Assembly (NCBI RefSeq): GCF_021606685.1
Contig: NZ_WKCB01000008.1
Span: forward strand, 1-64,000
Reading direction: 5' to 3'
DNA length: 64,000 bases
DNA from: Pseudomonas syringae
GTDB lineage: Bacteria; Pseudomonadota; Gammaproteobacteria; Pseudomonadales; Pseudomonadaceae
Part shown: positions 1 to 6,995 of the stretch, one piece after another
How the letters are laid out: each line of letters begins with the position of its first letter
Numbering within the stretch: the first letter of the stretch is position 1
Translations under genes and position numbers: made by a program
Notes under the pieces: generated by a model
What the model was told of the DNA's origin: nothing
Databases searched by the model: none
Seen by the model: only the letters and a program-made list of their open reading frames with translations

Positions 1-67
1 ATATTATACAAATAGTCAATGCCTCCGTTGGTTTTTCTTTTAATTAACTTTAATTAATAGAGGAACT

Positions 68-949
68 ATGGGATGTTTAACCCTTTTTGAAAGCACCTTA
101 CCTAAAAAGCCTTATTGTTGTGATGATTACTTCCGTGGTATTTCACCAAGAACAAAATCAATAGCCGTTAAAAAACTACATATCCAAGCTAATGGCCCGA
201 CGCATTTAAGATGGCTAGTATTTGACATCGACCACCAAGACTCTGGAATGCTTTGGGAGCAAACAAACATGGCAGCCCCAAATATATCGGTCATGAACCC
301 GGAAAACGGCCACTGCCATTATTTCTACAACTTGGAAACACCAGTTAGAACGGCACTTGAGGCGAACATAAAACCTATTCGATACGCAGCATCAATTCAA
401 ACAGCAATGAGGAAAAAGCTGATGGCTGATGCGGGATTCTCTGGGACTATAAGTAAGAACCCTTTAAACCCTCACTGGAAGACAAAGGTCTGGAGAGATG
501 AGCCCTACTCGCTAGATGAATTGAGTGATTACGTCAAACTTGAAAAACCAGTTACAAAAAAAGAGCAGCTAGAGAATTACGGCCTAGGGAGAAACTGCAA
601 TTTATTTGAAGACCTAAGAAATTGGTCATACAAAGAAATCCGAATGAACTATCCTAACTATGCGGGATTTTACGAGTCGTGCTTCAGTTATGCTCTAAAC
701 CTTAATCTAGAACTTGCGTCACCTTTAAACATCAACGAGATAAAAAACATCTCTAAAAGTGTATCAAAATGGACGTACACGCACTTTGATAACGAAATAT
801 TTTCTGATATTCAGTCTGCAAGAGGTTCATTGAAGGGAAAGGCAAAAAGAGATATGGGCATTCAAATGCTTACGAATGGCTGTACTTCTATGGAAATTAT
901 AGCAACTCTAAATGTAACAGATAGAACAATTCGAAACTGGAAAAAATAA
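68..949 (+). CDS. rep: ColE2-type plasmid replication initiator (replicase/primase family)
   Basis: The 293-residue protein looks like the Rep initiators of ColE2-like plasmids, which bind the plasmid origin and synthesise the primer for DNA polymerase I. The N-terminal replicase region (about 10-165) has the motif series KPYCCDD, LVFDID near residue 50, NPENGHCHYFY, PIRYAA and SGTISKNPLNPHW. A PriCT-like segment follows around 175-240. The last 25 residues (GCTSMEIIATLNVTDRTIRNW) form a helix-turn-helix typical of the origin-binding end. An AGAGGA ribosome site precedes the ATG. Length is normal for the family, so it may be functional. In a chromosome it indicates an integrated plasmid or satellite. 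Upstream control RNA sites would lie mostly outside the window. Confidence 0.85.
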   Translation: MGCLTLFESTLPKKPYCCDDYFRGISPRTKSIAVKKLHIQANGPTHLRWLVFDIDHQDSGMLWEQTNMAAPNISVMNPENGHCHYFYNLETPVRTALEANIKPIRYAASIQTAMRKKLMADAGFSGTISKNPLNPHWKTKVWRDEPYSLDELSDYVKLEKPVTKKEQLENYGLGRNCNLFEDLRNWSYKEIRMNYPNYAGFYESCFSYALNLNLELASPLNINEIKNISKSVSKWTYTHFDNEIFSDIQSARGSLKGKAKRDMGIQMLTNGCTSMEIIATLNVTDRTIRNWKK

Positions 950-970
950 AAACGGAAAAAGCCATATCAG

Positions 971-999
971 ATAATAGCCTGCATGAGGCTATTATTTTT
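971..999 (+). terminator. Rho-independent terminator of rep
   Basis: A perfect 9-bp stem (ATAATAGCC / GGCTATTAT) with a 7-base loop is followed by TTTT, 21 bases after the rep stop codon. Confidence 0.85.
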
Positions 1000-1055
1000 C
1001 CCCCCAATACGTTCTGCATATTAACTCAAAAGCTAATTCTGATTATACGCTTCGC

Positions 1056-1109
1056 TTAAAGGTCAAAAAACAACTTAGCCCTCAAGTCAGCAGCATGTTT
1101 AAATGCCAT
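1056..1109 (-). CDS. Possible 17-residue leader peptide or gene remnant
   Basis: A perfect GGAGGG ribosome site at 1119-1124 stands 9 bases upstream of an ATG at 1109 that opens only 17 codons (MAFKHAADLRAKLFFDL) before TAA. I do not recognise the peptide. A ribosome site this strong before so short a frame suggests a leader peptide, a small regulator, or the surviving start of a decayed gene. No downstream gene on the same strand is visible to about 960, where the rep terminator lies in the opposite direction. Low confidence that it is translated. Confidence 0.25.
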   Translation of the reverse strand: MAFKHAADLRAKLFFDL

Positions 1110-1480
1110 TTTTGTAAACCCTCCAATTTATCCTTAGGGGGTCACGCTAAAATATTTCAACGTAAAAAAACGGCAATACCGTGCTCCCTTTAAAAAACCA
1201 CTTGTTATTTTTTTAAAAAATACATGATATTTTTCTATCCCCACTTAATTTGACAGTAGTATTTTGGCTTAAATACAACATAATTTCATGTCAATAGCAG
1301 TTTGAAAATATATTTACCATTCAACTCTAATAGCCCAATACGGTTCAACGCTATTTTTACCAAACTGTTAAATTTGACTGACGCCTTGGCGAGATGCCAA
1401 GGAGCCCATTTTGATTAGCGTCCAACCCTAATCTGGTCAATTTTCCCACTTGAACAAGTTCAAGCACGAAAACTGACCTC

Positions 1481-1510
1481 GCTGTGGAACCTATCGCAGA
1501 AAATAGCCAT
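1481..1510 (+). repeat. Att-like repeat, left copy
   Basis: This segment shares the exact core TGTGGAACCT (1483-1492), the pattern of the next bases and a terminal AGCCAT with 3135-3168, with about 19 of the first 25 positions identical. The core is flanked by an imperfect inverted pair CTGTG-N8-CGCAG. It lies 20 bases beyond the stop codon of the HEPN-like gene, so the two copies tightly bracket the AbiTii/HEPN pair. Confidence 0.5.
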
Positions 1511-1529
1511 CGGTTTGTTTATCCCTTCT

Positions 1530-2090
1530 CTAACCAAACAAGTTGGGATTAGCTTTCTCGAAACTCTCAGCACCATCAGCCCAGAGTTTATAAAAAAGCT
1601 CCCAACCCATCGCATTATTCGGCTTTCTAATTTTGGGGTTAAGTCCGGGTATAGACTCATAAAGGTTATCGTCTACCAGTTTTACGTAATTTCGGTGGTG
1701 TTCGCTTTTTTTCGCAACAGGGTATTTTGCTTGCCAATAAATTGAATGAGTATATATATCAAGGATGGCTATTTCTTTTTTACTTGCGTCGATACCTGCT
1801 CGAACTCTTAACTTATTAAGTTCGTGTGTATTATCGGGCGGAGGTTGTTTTTTTGAAACTATTACGGCTTTATAAATTAACTCTAGTGACAAACCACAGA
1901 GCATATCAAAAACCGAGTAATCGGCTCCGCTTTGAATGTTACAGTTTGACTTTAGCCATTCGCTTACCTGTTCAGTATTTGAGAGTGAAAACCACAAAGC
2001 ACCAGCAGAATTCCTCATTTCAGAGGATTTATTAAACCAATACATCGGTTCCATTTTGCGTCGTGCAAAATCGCTGTCGTAATAATCCAT
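1530..2090 (-). CDS. Small HEPN-like protein paired with AbiTii
   Basis: The 186-residue protein has an all-helical pattern recalling HEPN domains: an N-terminal segment MYWFNKSSEMRNSAGALWFS, a helix GLSLELIYKAVIV, the turn NTHELNKL, and a late YW-x-KYPV element. HEPN proteins are often RNases or toxin/antitoxin partners in defence loci. I cannot find the RNase signature R-x(4-6)-H, so activity is uncertain and a non-catalytic role is possible. I chose the ATG at 2090, with TTGAGA upstream. A GTG at 2171 overlaps the AbiTii stop codon and would add 27 residues by translational coupling. It is co-directional with AbiTii and presumably its partner. It could also be an unrelated hypothetical protein. 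Confidence 0.6.
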   Translation of the reverse strand: MDYYDSDFARRKMEPMYWFNKSSEMRNSAGALWFSLSNTEQVSEWLKSNCNIQSGADYSVFDMLCGLSLELIYKAVIVSKKQPPPDNTHELNKLRVRAGIDASKKEIAILDIYTHSIYWQAKYPVAKKSEHHRNYVKLVDDNLYESIPGLNPKIRKPNNAMGWELFYKLWADGAESFEKANPNLFG

Positions 2091-2161
2091 ATTCAAAATC
2101 TCAACAATAACGATACGAAACCTTTGGCATCGGCAGAACAGTGATGGAGTCATTCGTTTCG

Positions 2162-3052
2162 TTAACTGCACGCTGCGATTAATTGAGCGGCTAACGGCAC
2201 ATAATTAGTGAGAACGCCACCGGTTGCCCCTTCAAGAATATTCCTTACGGATATAAGGCACTCACGCAAAATCGTTTTCTTAGGCGATGAGGAACTAAGC
2301 TGTGCTTTGATAGTGTCGAGATCAGCTCTTAGCGATTGTTTGGCTTCGTCATCCCCTTTTAGTTGGTTTACGTCGTTTTTTAACTCTGAAACAAATTTTT
2401 CCAGATCTTTCTTGAAATCGGCTGTTCCGTAATACTGATTAGAATTATCACTATCCTGTTGAATTTGCGAATTGTGCATACTACCAATAGTAATAGTGTT
2501 GTAAGTAATAGATGCGGCAGCTGCCTTTTCTTCCTTTGAAAAACCCATACCTTCTCCGTGAATTCCCTGAGATTCCAATTCTAATGCGAACTGTAATACC
2601 CTATCCCGCACTCCGTAAATTATGTTTTTTAAGCTACTAGACTCGATCTGTAACCCTGGAGTCATTCGAAGATTCATACCAGCGAGAAGTTTTTCCTCTA
2701 GCTTAGCTGGAAAGGGTAATACGACACGATCATTATTGGCAGCATGTTCACATAACCTCCCGAGCGGCTGTGATATTTTCCGAGTGGTTACAGTTTCTAA
2801 TATATGCGGATTGTCAATAGTTAGCGGAATGTGTCCATGAATATCGTTATAACAAACGAGGCTACCTCTTACATGCCGGTAATTTGGTATGTCGTCACTT
2901 GACCTGTAGCCTTGCAGCTCATTGTCGATCCAAGTCGAAATACTCGGAGCGTTTAGCTTCACCGAAACGGCTTTGGCCTTTCTCATAAGTGCCATGATGT
3001 GTATCGATTCATCGAGTGCATCTGCTTGTAGTTCTTCTACTAACCCGGCCAT
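2162..3052 (-). CDS. AbiTii-domain abortive-infection-type protein
   Basis: The 296-residue protein opens with the AbiTii pattern (LVEELQADALDES, MRKAKAVSVKLN, WIDNELQGY, IPNYRHVRGSLVCYN, HGHIPL) over about residues 1-180. AbiTii is named after one component of a lactococcal phage abortive-infection system. A linker rich in Asn/Gln (about 190-210) leads to a charged, coiled-coil-like helix (FKKDLEKFVSELKNDV and on). The C-terminal module ends in a Gly-rich hydrophobic helix (ILEGATGGVLTNYVPLAAQL), which may touch membrane or a partner. The stop codon lies just before the likely coupled or following HEPN-like gene. The biochemical activity of the family is not known to me. Defence is inferred from family and island context. 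Confidence 0.75.
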   Translation of the reverse strand: MAGLVEELQADALDESIHIMALMRKAKAVSVKLNAPSISTWIDNELQGYRSSDDIPNYRHVRGSLVCYNDIHGHIPLTIDNPHILETVTTRKISQPLGRLCEHAANNDRVVLPFPAKLEEKLLAGMNLRMTPGLQIESSSLKNIIYGVRDRVLQFALELESQGIHGEGMGFSKEEKAAAASITYNTITIGSMHNSQIQQDSDNSNQYYGTADFKKDLEKFVSELKNDVNQLKGDDEAKQSLRADLDTIKAQLSSSSPKKTILRECLISVRNILEGATGGVLTNYVPLAAQLIAACS

Positions 3053-3070
3053 TCCTCATCCTCAGGCTGT

Positions 3071-3097
3071 CATATAGCCACACTCTGCACCTTGCAG
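3071..3097 (-). promoter_or_regulatory. Possible promoter and operator of the AbiTii pair
   Basis: Upstream of the AbiTii start, reading on the minus strand, a palindrome CTGCA-AGG-TGCAG (3085-3097) stands just before a TATATG -10-like element (3071-3076). A repressor bound there would overlap the -35 region. No good -35 hexamer was identified, so this is tentative. Confidence 0.3.
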
Positions 3098-3121
3098 TGG
3101 CCTAGCCGCAAGACACAAGCC

Positions 3122-3391
3122 TCAACTCAATTTTGATGTGGAACCTTTCACATAACATATCCAGCCATGCTCGCAGCCACGATAGGGGTTGATCGAGCGA
3201 TCAAACGGCAGGTCCGGCGAGTTGTTGCGGGTGATGATGGTCTTGGCCGTTTCGATACGCACTTCAGTGCCCTGGGTCGGCGGCACTTCCTGAAACCAGC
3301 CGTCGTCCTCCACCACCGACACGCTGGGCGCAAAGCGATTGTGAGGGTTGGTGGCGGTACCCCGTCCGCGAGGAGGCAGGGGAGCGTTCAT
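3122..3391 (-). pseudogene. 5' fragment of a PA0069-type radical SAM gene, cut by the island
   Basis: The first about 75 codons match the N-terminus of PA0069-family radical SAM proteins (GRGTATNPHNRF, TIITRNNSPDLPFDRSINPYRGCEHG). The family continues with a CxxxCxxC-type cluster (CEHGC-x-YC). Here the reading changes to CEHGWICYV and ends 16 codons on, so the cluster-binding cysteines and the whole catalytic domain are missing. The break is at about 3162. The remaining 3' part should lie beyond the left edge of the window on the far side of the island. P. aeruginosa PA0069 belongs to the LexA regulon, and a LexA box stands upstream here too. Confidence 0.85.
3135..3168 (+). repeat. Att-like repeat, right copy at the island junction
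   Basis: It contains TGTGGAACCT (3137-3146) in a perfect ATGTG-N8-CACAT inverted pair (3136-3153), as in a core site for a tyrosine recombinase, and ends in AGCCAT where host gene sequence begins. It is the partner of 1481-1510. Confidence 0.5.
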
Positions 3392-3407
3392 GCTGTGTTC
3401 TCGATAG

Positions 3408-3423
3408 CTGTATCTATATACAG
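3408..3423 (-). promoter_or_regulatory. LexA (SOS) box
   Basis: CTGTATCTATATACAG fits the CTGT-N8-ACAG LexA operator perfectly and lies 16 bases upstream of the radical SAM start codon. It predicts DNA-damage induction of leftward transcription into the island. Confidence 0.85.
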
Positions 3424-3612
3424 TATTCGAGAATTCCGCTTCTTGCGAGCACCGTTGGGCGGACCACCGTCCAATAGCGTATCTGACAATAAAAAGTATA
3501 ACTTCTTACTTATAATCAACATGAAACAAGTCGCCACACATGAACCATGGATTTAAGTTTTGGAACGCCTCTATGATCACGCTCCAATTCACCCATGCAC
3601 CCAAGGATATTT

Positions 3613-3864
3613 ATGTCTCAGGACGAACTGCGTTTAACGTGTGAAGACTTCGAAAAAGACAACAGCCCGGAAATCCTGTTGGAACGGTTTACCGATGGCG
3701 AACTTGCGTATGCCATGTACGCCTCCTCCTCGATGAAGGACGGGCACTACGACACAACGTCCAGCCCCACCGACCTGGACGGCGATGGCGACTTTGATGA
3801 AGTAGACAAAGCCATGTTCCTGAACTTGGTCAATACCTTCGCAACAACCTGTACGCGCAAATAA
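3613..3864 (+). CDS. Small EF-hand-like hypothetical protein
   Basis: An 83-residue acidic protein. The ATG at 3613 is chosen because AAGGAT precedes it by 5 bases. An in-frame ATG at 3595 lacks a ribosome site. Near residues 56-67 the sequence DLDGDGDFDEVD follows the calcium-loop spacing D-x-D-x-D-G, with Asp instead of Glu at position 12, followed by a helix KAMFLNLVNTFA. There is no signal peptide. I do not recognise a named family. A single EF-hand could bind calcium or be only structural. It is monocistronic and followed by a strong terminator. Confidence 0.65.
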   Translation: MSQDELRLTCEDFEKDNSPEILLERFTDGELAYAMYASSSMKDGHYDTTSSPTDLDGDGDFDEVDKAMFLNLVNTFATTCTRK

Positions 3865-3868
3865 AACC

Positions 3869-3906
3869 CTGCCCGACTTATATAATCAACCATACAAGTC
3901 GGGCAG
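3869..3906. terminator. Terminator between convergent genes
   Basis: An 11-bp perfect stem CTGCCCGACTT / AAGTCGGGCAG lies between the stop codons of the small EF-hand-like gene and the cytochrome gene. AT-rich flanks on both sides suggest use in both directions. Confidence 0.7.
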
Positions 3907-3912
3907 TTATAT

Positions 3913-5196
3913 TTACTTGTTCGCAGTGTCGGAAGTTGTATGAGCTTCTATTTCTTGACGCAGTTCAGCAACGTGCGAGGTTTTAACCAGTGCCGCATTA
4001 TTGCCCCAGCTACTGCGTATAAAGTTGACCACGTCCGCCACTTCCTGGTCCGACAACCGCCAGGCAAATGCTGGCATGGTGAAGGTCGACGGTGCGGTAT
4101 GGGTCGCTGGCAAGGTGCCGCCGTTCAACACGATGTTGATCAGCGATGTGGCATCTGCGGTCTGCAATACCGGGTTGCCGGCCAGCGCCGGGAATACCCG
4201 CGTATAGCCATGGCCATCGGTACGATGGCAGGCGGCGCAGTTGTCGATGTACACAGAGGCGCCCGGCTTGCTGTCATCGCCTTTCCACAGCGCCTCGGCC
4301 GCCTGCTTGTCGTATTGATGCGGTGAGTCCGTGGGGTCCACCGCCGGCAGGCTTTTGAGGTAACGGGCAATCGCTGTCAGGTCGTCTTGCGACATGTACT
4401 GCATGCTGTGAACCACCACATCGCTCATGCCGCCGAATACCGCGCTGCGATCACTGCGACCGGTCTTGAGGAATTGCACCAGTTGCTCCTCGCTCCAACT
4501 GCCGAGGCCGTCCTTGTGGTCGCCACGCAGGTTCTTTGCGATCCAGCCTTCCAGGGGCGCGCTGCCCGACAGGAACGCATTGCCATCCGTGGCACTCAGG
4601 GCTTTTTCCTGCATGGTCAGGGCCCGTGGCGTGTGGCAGGCGCCGCAGTGGCCAAGGCCTTCTACGAGGTAGGCACCACGACTGATCACGGGGTCGGCAT
4701 CCGCCGCCGCCTGGTAATCCGCCACGTCAGGGGCAAACATCCATCGCCATGCAGCCAATGGCCAACGCATGCTCAGAGGCCAGGGAATGTCGCTGGCCTT
4801 GTTTTCCTGAGCCACCGGCTCCACACCCTTCATAAAGTACGCATACAGCGCCTGCATATCGCTCTCGCTCACACGCGCGTAAGACGGGTAGGGCATCGCC
4901 GGGTAAAGCGTACTACCGCTCTTGGCGACGCCGTGGCGCACCGCCTTGTCGAAATCCTCGAAGCTGTAGTCACCCAGGCCGGTCTTGTCCGGCGTGATAT
5001 TGGTGGAATAGATCACGCCGATCGGGGTTTCCATCGGCAAGCCACCAGCGAAGGGTTTGCCGCCCTTGGCGGTGTGGCACGCCACGCAGTCACCGGCGCG
5101 GGCCAGGTACTCGCCCTGCTTGACCTGGTCGGTTTCGGCGGCGCTTACCGAGCAGCTGCTGAAGAGCGCGAACGTTGCGATAACAAGTGCTTTCAT
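3913..5196 (-). CDS. Triheme cytochrome c subunit of a membrane-bound dehydrogenase
   Basis: The 427-residue protein has a signal peptide (MKALVIATFALFSSCSVSAA) and three heme sites, CVACH near 40, CGACH near 185 and CAACH near 325. This is the layout of the cytochrome subunits of gluconate 2-dehydrogenase, sorbitol and alcohol dehydrogenases, which pass electrons from the flavin subunit to ubiquinone. The ATG at 5196 has AAGGAG at 8 bases. The ATG two codons upstream sits too close to it. It is the last gene of a three-gene operon, starting 12 bases after the GMC gene ends. The true sugar or polyol substrate cannot be read from this subunit. Confidence 0.9.
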   Translation of the reverse strand: MKALVIATFALFSSCSVSAAETDQVKQGEYLARAGDCVACHTAKGGKPFAGGLPMETPIGVIYSTNITPDKTGLGDYSFEDFDKAVRHGVAKSGSTLYPAMPYPSYARVSESDMQALYAYFMKGVEPVAQENKASDIPWPLSMRWPLAAWRWMFAPDVADYQAAADADPVISRGAYLVEGLGHCGACHTPRALTMQEKALSATDGNAFLSGSAPLEGWIAKNLRGDHKDGLGSWSEEQLVQFLKTGRSDRSAVFGGMSDVVVHSMQYMSQDDLTAIARYLKSLPAVDPTDSPHQYDKQAAEALWKGDDSKPGASVYIDNCAACHRTDGHGYTRVFPALAGNPVLQTADATSLINIVLNGGTLPATHTAPSTFTMPAFAWRLSDQEVADVVNFIRSSWGNNAALVKTSHVAELRQEIEAHTTSDTANK

Positions 5197-5208
5197 GGTC
5201 ATCGCTCC

Positions 5209-6993
5209 TTATGCCTGAACCAGTGGGCCGGGGTTTTTCAGGTACTGCTCGCGGATTGCCCGGGCCGACCAGTAGGTCAGCGCCGCCACCAGGCCGGTCG
5301 GGTTGTAACCCAAGCCTTGTGGGAAAGCAGACGCGCCTGGGACAAACACGTTGTGTACATCCCAGCACTGCAAGTAGCGGTTCAACGCACTGGTTTTCGG
5401 GTCGGTGCCCATGATGGCGCCACCGTTGAGGTGGGTGGTCTGGTAGGACGCAGTGTTGAAGTGATCACCGACCTTTTTGCCAAGCACGGCAATCGCCTTG
5501 GGGTTCATCGCCTCGGCGACCTTGCCCATTTTCTCGACCATGAAGCGGTTCATCTTGATGTCGTTTTCCTGCCAGTCGAACGTCATGCGCAGCAGCGGCA
5601 GGCCGTAGGAATCACGGTACACCGGGTCCAGATCGAGGTAGTTGCCTCGGTAGGATTGATGGGCGCCGTGGGCATCCATCGACACCTGGTGGGTGTAGTA
5701 ATCGGCGGTGGCGCGCTTCCACGCACTGCCCCACGCAGGAGTGCCAGGCGGGTTGGACGTACCGGCAATCGGCCGACTGCCCGCCTGGTTGACCCACATC
5801 GGCGAGCCGCCCACAAAGCCGTGGGGCCCGTGGTCGAAGTTGTCGGCGTTGAAGTCATCCATCGCCACGCCATTGCCGCCGGCGCCGATGAAATTGTTGG
5901 TGTGGGTGCCCTTATCGAAGAACGCCTTGATGGTCGCCATGTTCTGGTAGGCGAAGTTGCGGCCCACCACGCCCTCATTGGTAATCGGGTCGTAAGGCTT
6001 GCCGATACCGGAGAGCAGCATCAGCCGCACGTTATGGAACTGGAACGCGCCAAGGATCACCAGGTCCGCCGGTTGCTCGCATTCGCGGCCCTGGGCGTCG
6101 ATATAGGTCACGCCGGTGGCCTTGCTCTTGGTGCTGTCGAGGTTGACCTTGAGCACGTGGGAGTTGGGCCGCAGCTCAAAATTCGGCACTTGGCGCAGGG
6201 CCGGCAGAATGTTCACGTTCGGCGAGGCCTTGGAATACATGTAGCACACGTAGCCGCTGCAAAAACCGCAGAAGTTGCACGGGCCCATTTGCGCACCGTA
6301 GGGGTTGGTGTATGGCCCCGAGGTATTGGCTGACGGCAGGTTGTAGGGTTTATAACCCACTGACGCAGCCGCTTTCTGAAACAGCTGTGCGGAAACAGTA
6401 TTTTTCTGCGCCTCCAACGGGAACGGGTTGGAGCGATCCGGCGCATAGGGGTTGCCGCCACGGCCTTCGCCCACCACCTGACCTTTTACGGTCCAGGCCT
6501 GGCCGGAGGTGCCGAAGACTTTTTCCGCGTAGTCGAAAAACGGCTCCAGCTCTTCATAGCTGACGCCGAAGTCCTGGATGGTCATGTCTTTTGGAATAAA
6601 GTTTTTGCCGTAGCGCTCTTCGTAGTGGCTGCGCATACGCAACTCGATCGGGTCGACGCGAAAATGCACGCCCGACCAGTGCAGGCCCGCGCCGCCGACG
6701 CCGTTACCCGGCAAAAAAGCGCCGAGTTGACGGTTGGGCAGGGCGACGTCATTCACGCTGTGGCGAATGGTCACCGTTTCCTTGGAGATGTCCTGGAAGA
6801 GTTTTTTGCGCACGCTGTAGGTCAGTTCGTCGATGACCTGGGGATAGTTGCCGTCCGGGTAGGTGTCCTGCATAGGGCCGCGCTCCAGCGCTACCACGTT
6901 GAGGCCTGCTTCGGTCAGCTCCTTGGCCATGATCGCGCCAGTCCAGCCGAAGCCAACGATCACTGCGTCGACTTTTTTCATGATGGTCGCCAC
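5209..6993 (-). CDS. GMC flavoprotein subunit, gluconate 2-dehydrogenase type
   Basis: A 594-residue FAD enzyme with an N-terminal dinucleotide fold (VIVGFGWTGAIMAKELTEAG, about residues 9-28) and the GMC C-terminal block (THLNGGAIMG and GYNPTGLVAALTYWSA). A cysteine cluster CNFCGFCSGYVC near residue 240 resembles the region that binds an iron-sulfur centre in fructose and FAD-glucose dehydrogenase large subunits. It oxidises a sugar acid, sugar or polyol in the periplasm and hands electrons to the cytochrome subunit. It has no signal peptide of its own and is probably carried out with the Tat-exported small subunit. The start is a GTG at 6993 with GAGAGGG upstream. Exact substrate is not certain. 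Confidence 0.88.
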   Translation of the reverse strand: MATIMKKVDAVIVGFGWTGAIMAKELTEAGLNVVALERGPMQDTYPDGNYPQVIDELTYSVRKKLFQDISKETVTIRHSVNDVALPNRQLGAFLPGNGVGGAGLHWSGVHFRVDPIELRMRSHYEERYGKNFIPKDMTIQDFGVSYEELEPFFDYAEKVFGTSGQAWTVKGQVVGEGRGGNPYAPDRSNPFPLEAQKNTVSAQLFQKAAASVGYKPYNLPSANTSGPYTNPYGAQMGPCNFCGFCSGYVCYMYSKASPNVNILPALRQVPNFELRPNSHVLKVNLDSTKSKATGVTYIDAQGRECEQPADLVILGAFQFHNVRLMLLSGIGKPYDPITNEGVVGRNFAYQNMATIKAFFDKGTHTNNFIGAGGNGVAMDDFNADNFDHGPHGFVGGSPMWVNQAGSRPIAGTSNPPGTPAWGSAWKRATADYYTHQVSMDAHGAHQSYRGNYLDLDPVYRDSYGLPLLRMTFDWQENDIKMNRFMVEKMGKVAEAMNPKAIAVLGKKVGDHFNTASYQTTHLNGGAIMGTDPKTSALNRYLQCWDVHNVFVPGASAFPQGLGYNPTGLVAALTYWSARAIREQYLKNPGPLVQA

Positions 6994-6995
6994 GT

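Larger units (their letters stand above)
1000..1529. other. AT-rich non-coding stretch of the island
   Basis: About 530 bases with no convincing gene. It holds a possible 17-codon ORF with a strong ribosome site (1056-1109, minus), a hairpin CCTTGGC-GAGAT-GCCAAGG at 1384-1402, a palindrome CTTGAAC-AA-GTTCAAG at 1449-1464, and the att-like repeat at 1481-1510. The 1384-1402 hairpin could end transcription of the minus-strand pair, but it lacks a clear T-run. Confidence 0.6.
1..3161. mobile_element. Right-hand part of a low-GC integrated island
   Basis: This stretch is clearly AT-richer than everything to its right and lacks the strong GC third-position bias of the neighbours. It carries a plasmid-type replication gene and an AbiTii/HEPN-like pair and ends abruptly inside the 5' part of a radical SAM gene. 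The junction is near 3162, where the conserved CEHG(C) codons of the host gene stop matching their family. The left end and any integrase lie outside the window. No tRNA is seen at the junction, so the target appears to be a protein gene. Whether it is a plasmid, phage satellite or other integrative element cannot be told from this part. Confidence 0.8.

Noticed and set aside
1515-2035. Plus-strand frames opposite the HEPN-like gene
   Set aside because: No ribosome site or family match. The minus-strand gene has better coding features and a partner.
4387-6333. A 648-codon open frame opposite the cytochrome and GMC genes
   Set aside because: It is an antisense shadow made by GC-rich codon bias. 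It spans two well-identified genes and has no recognisable domain.
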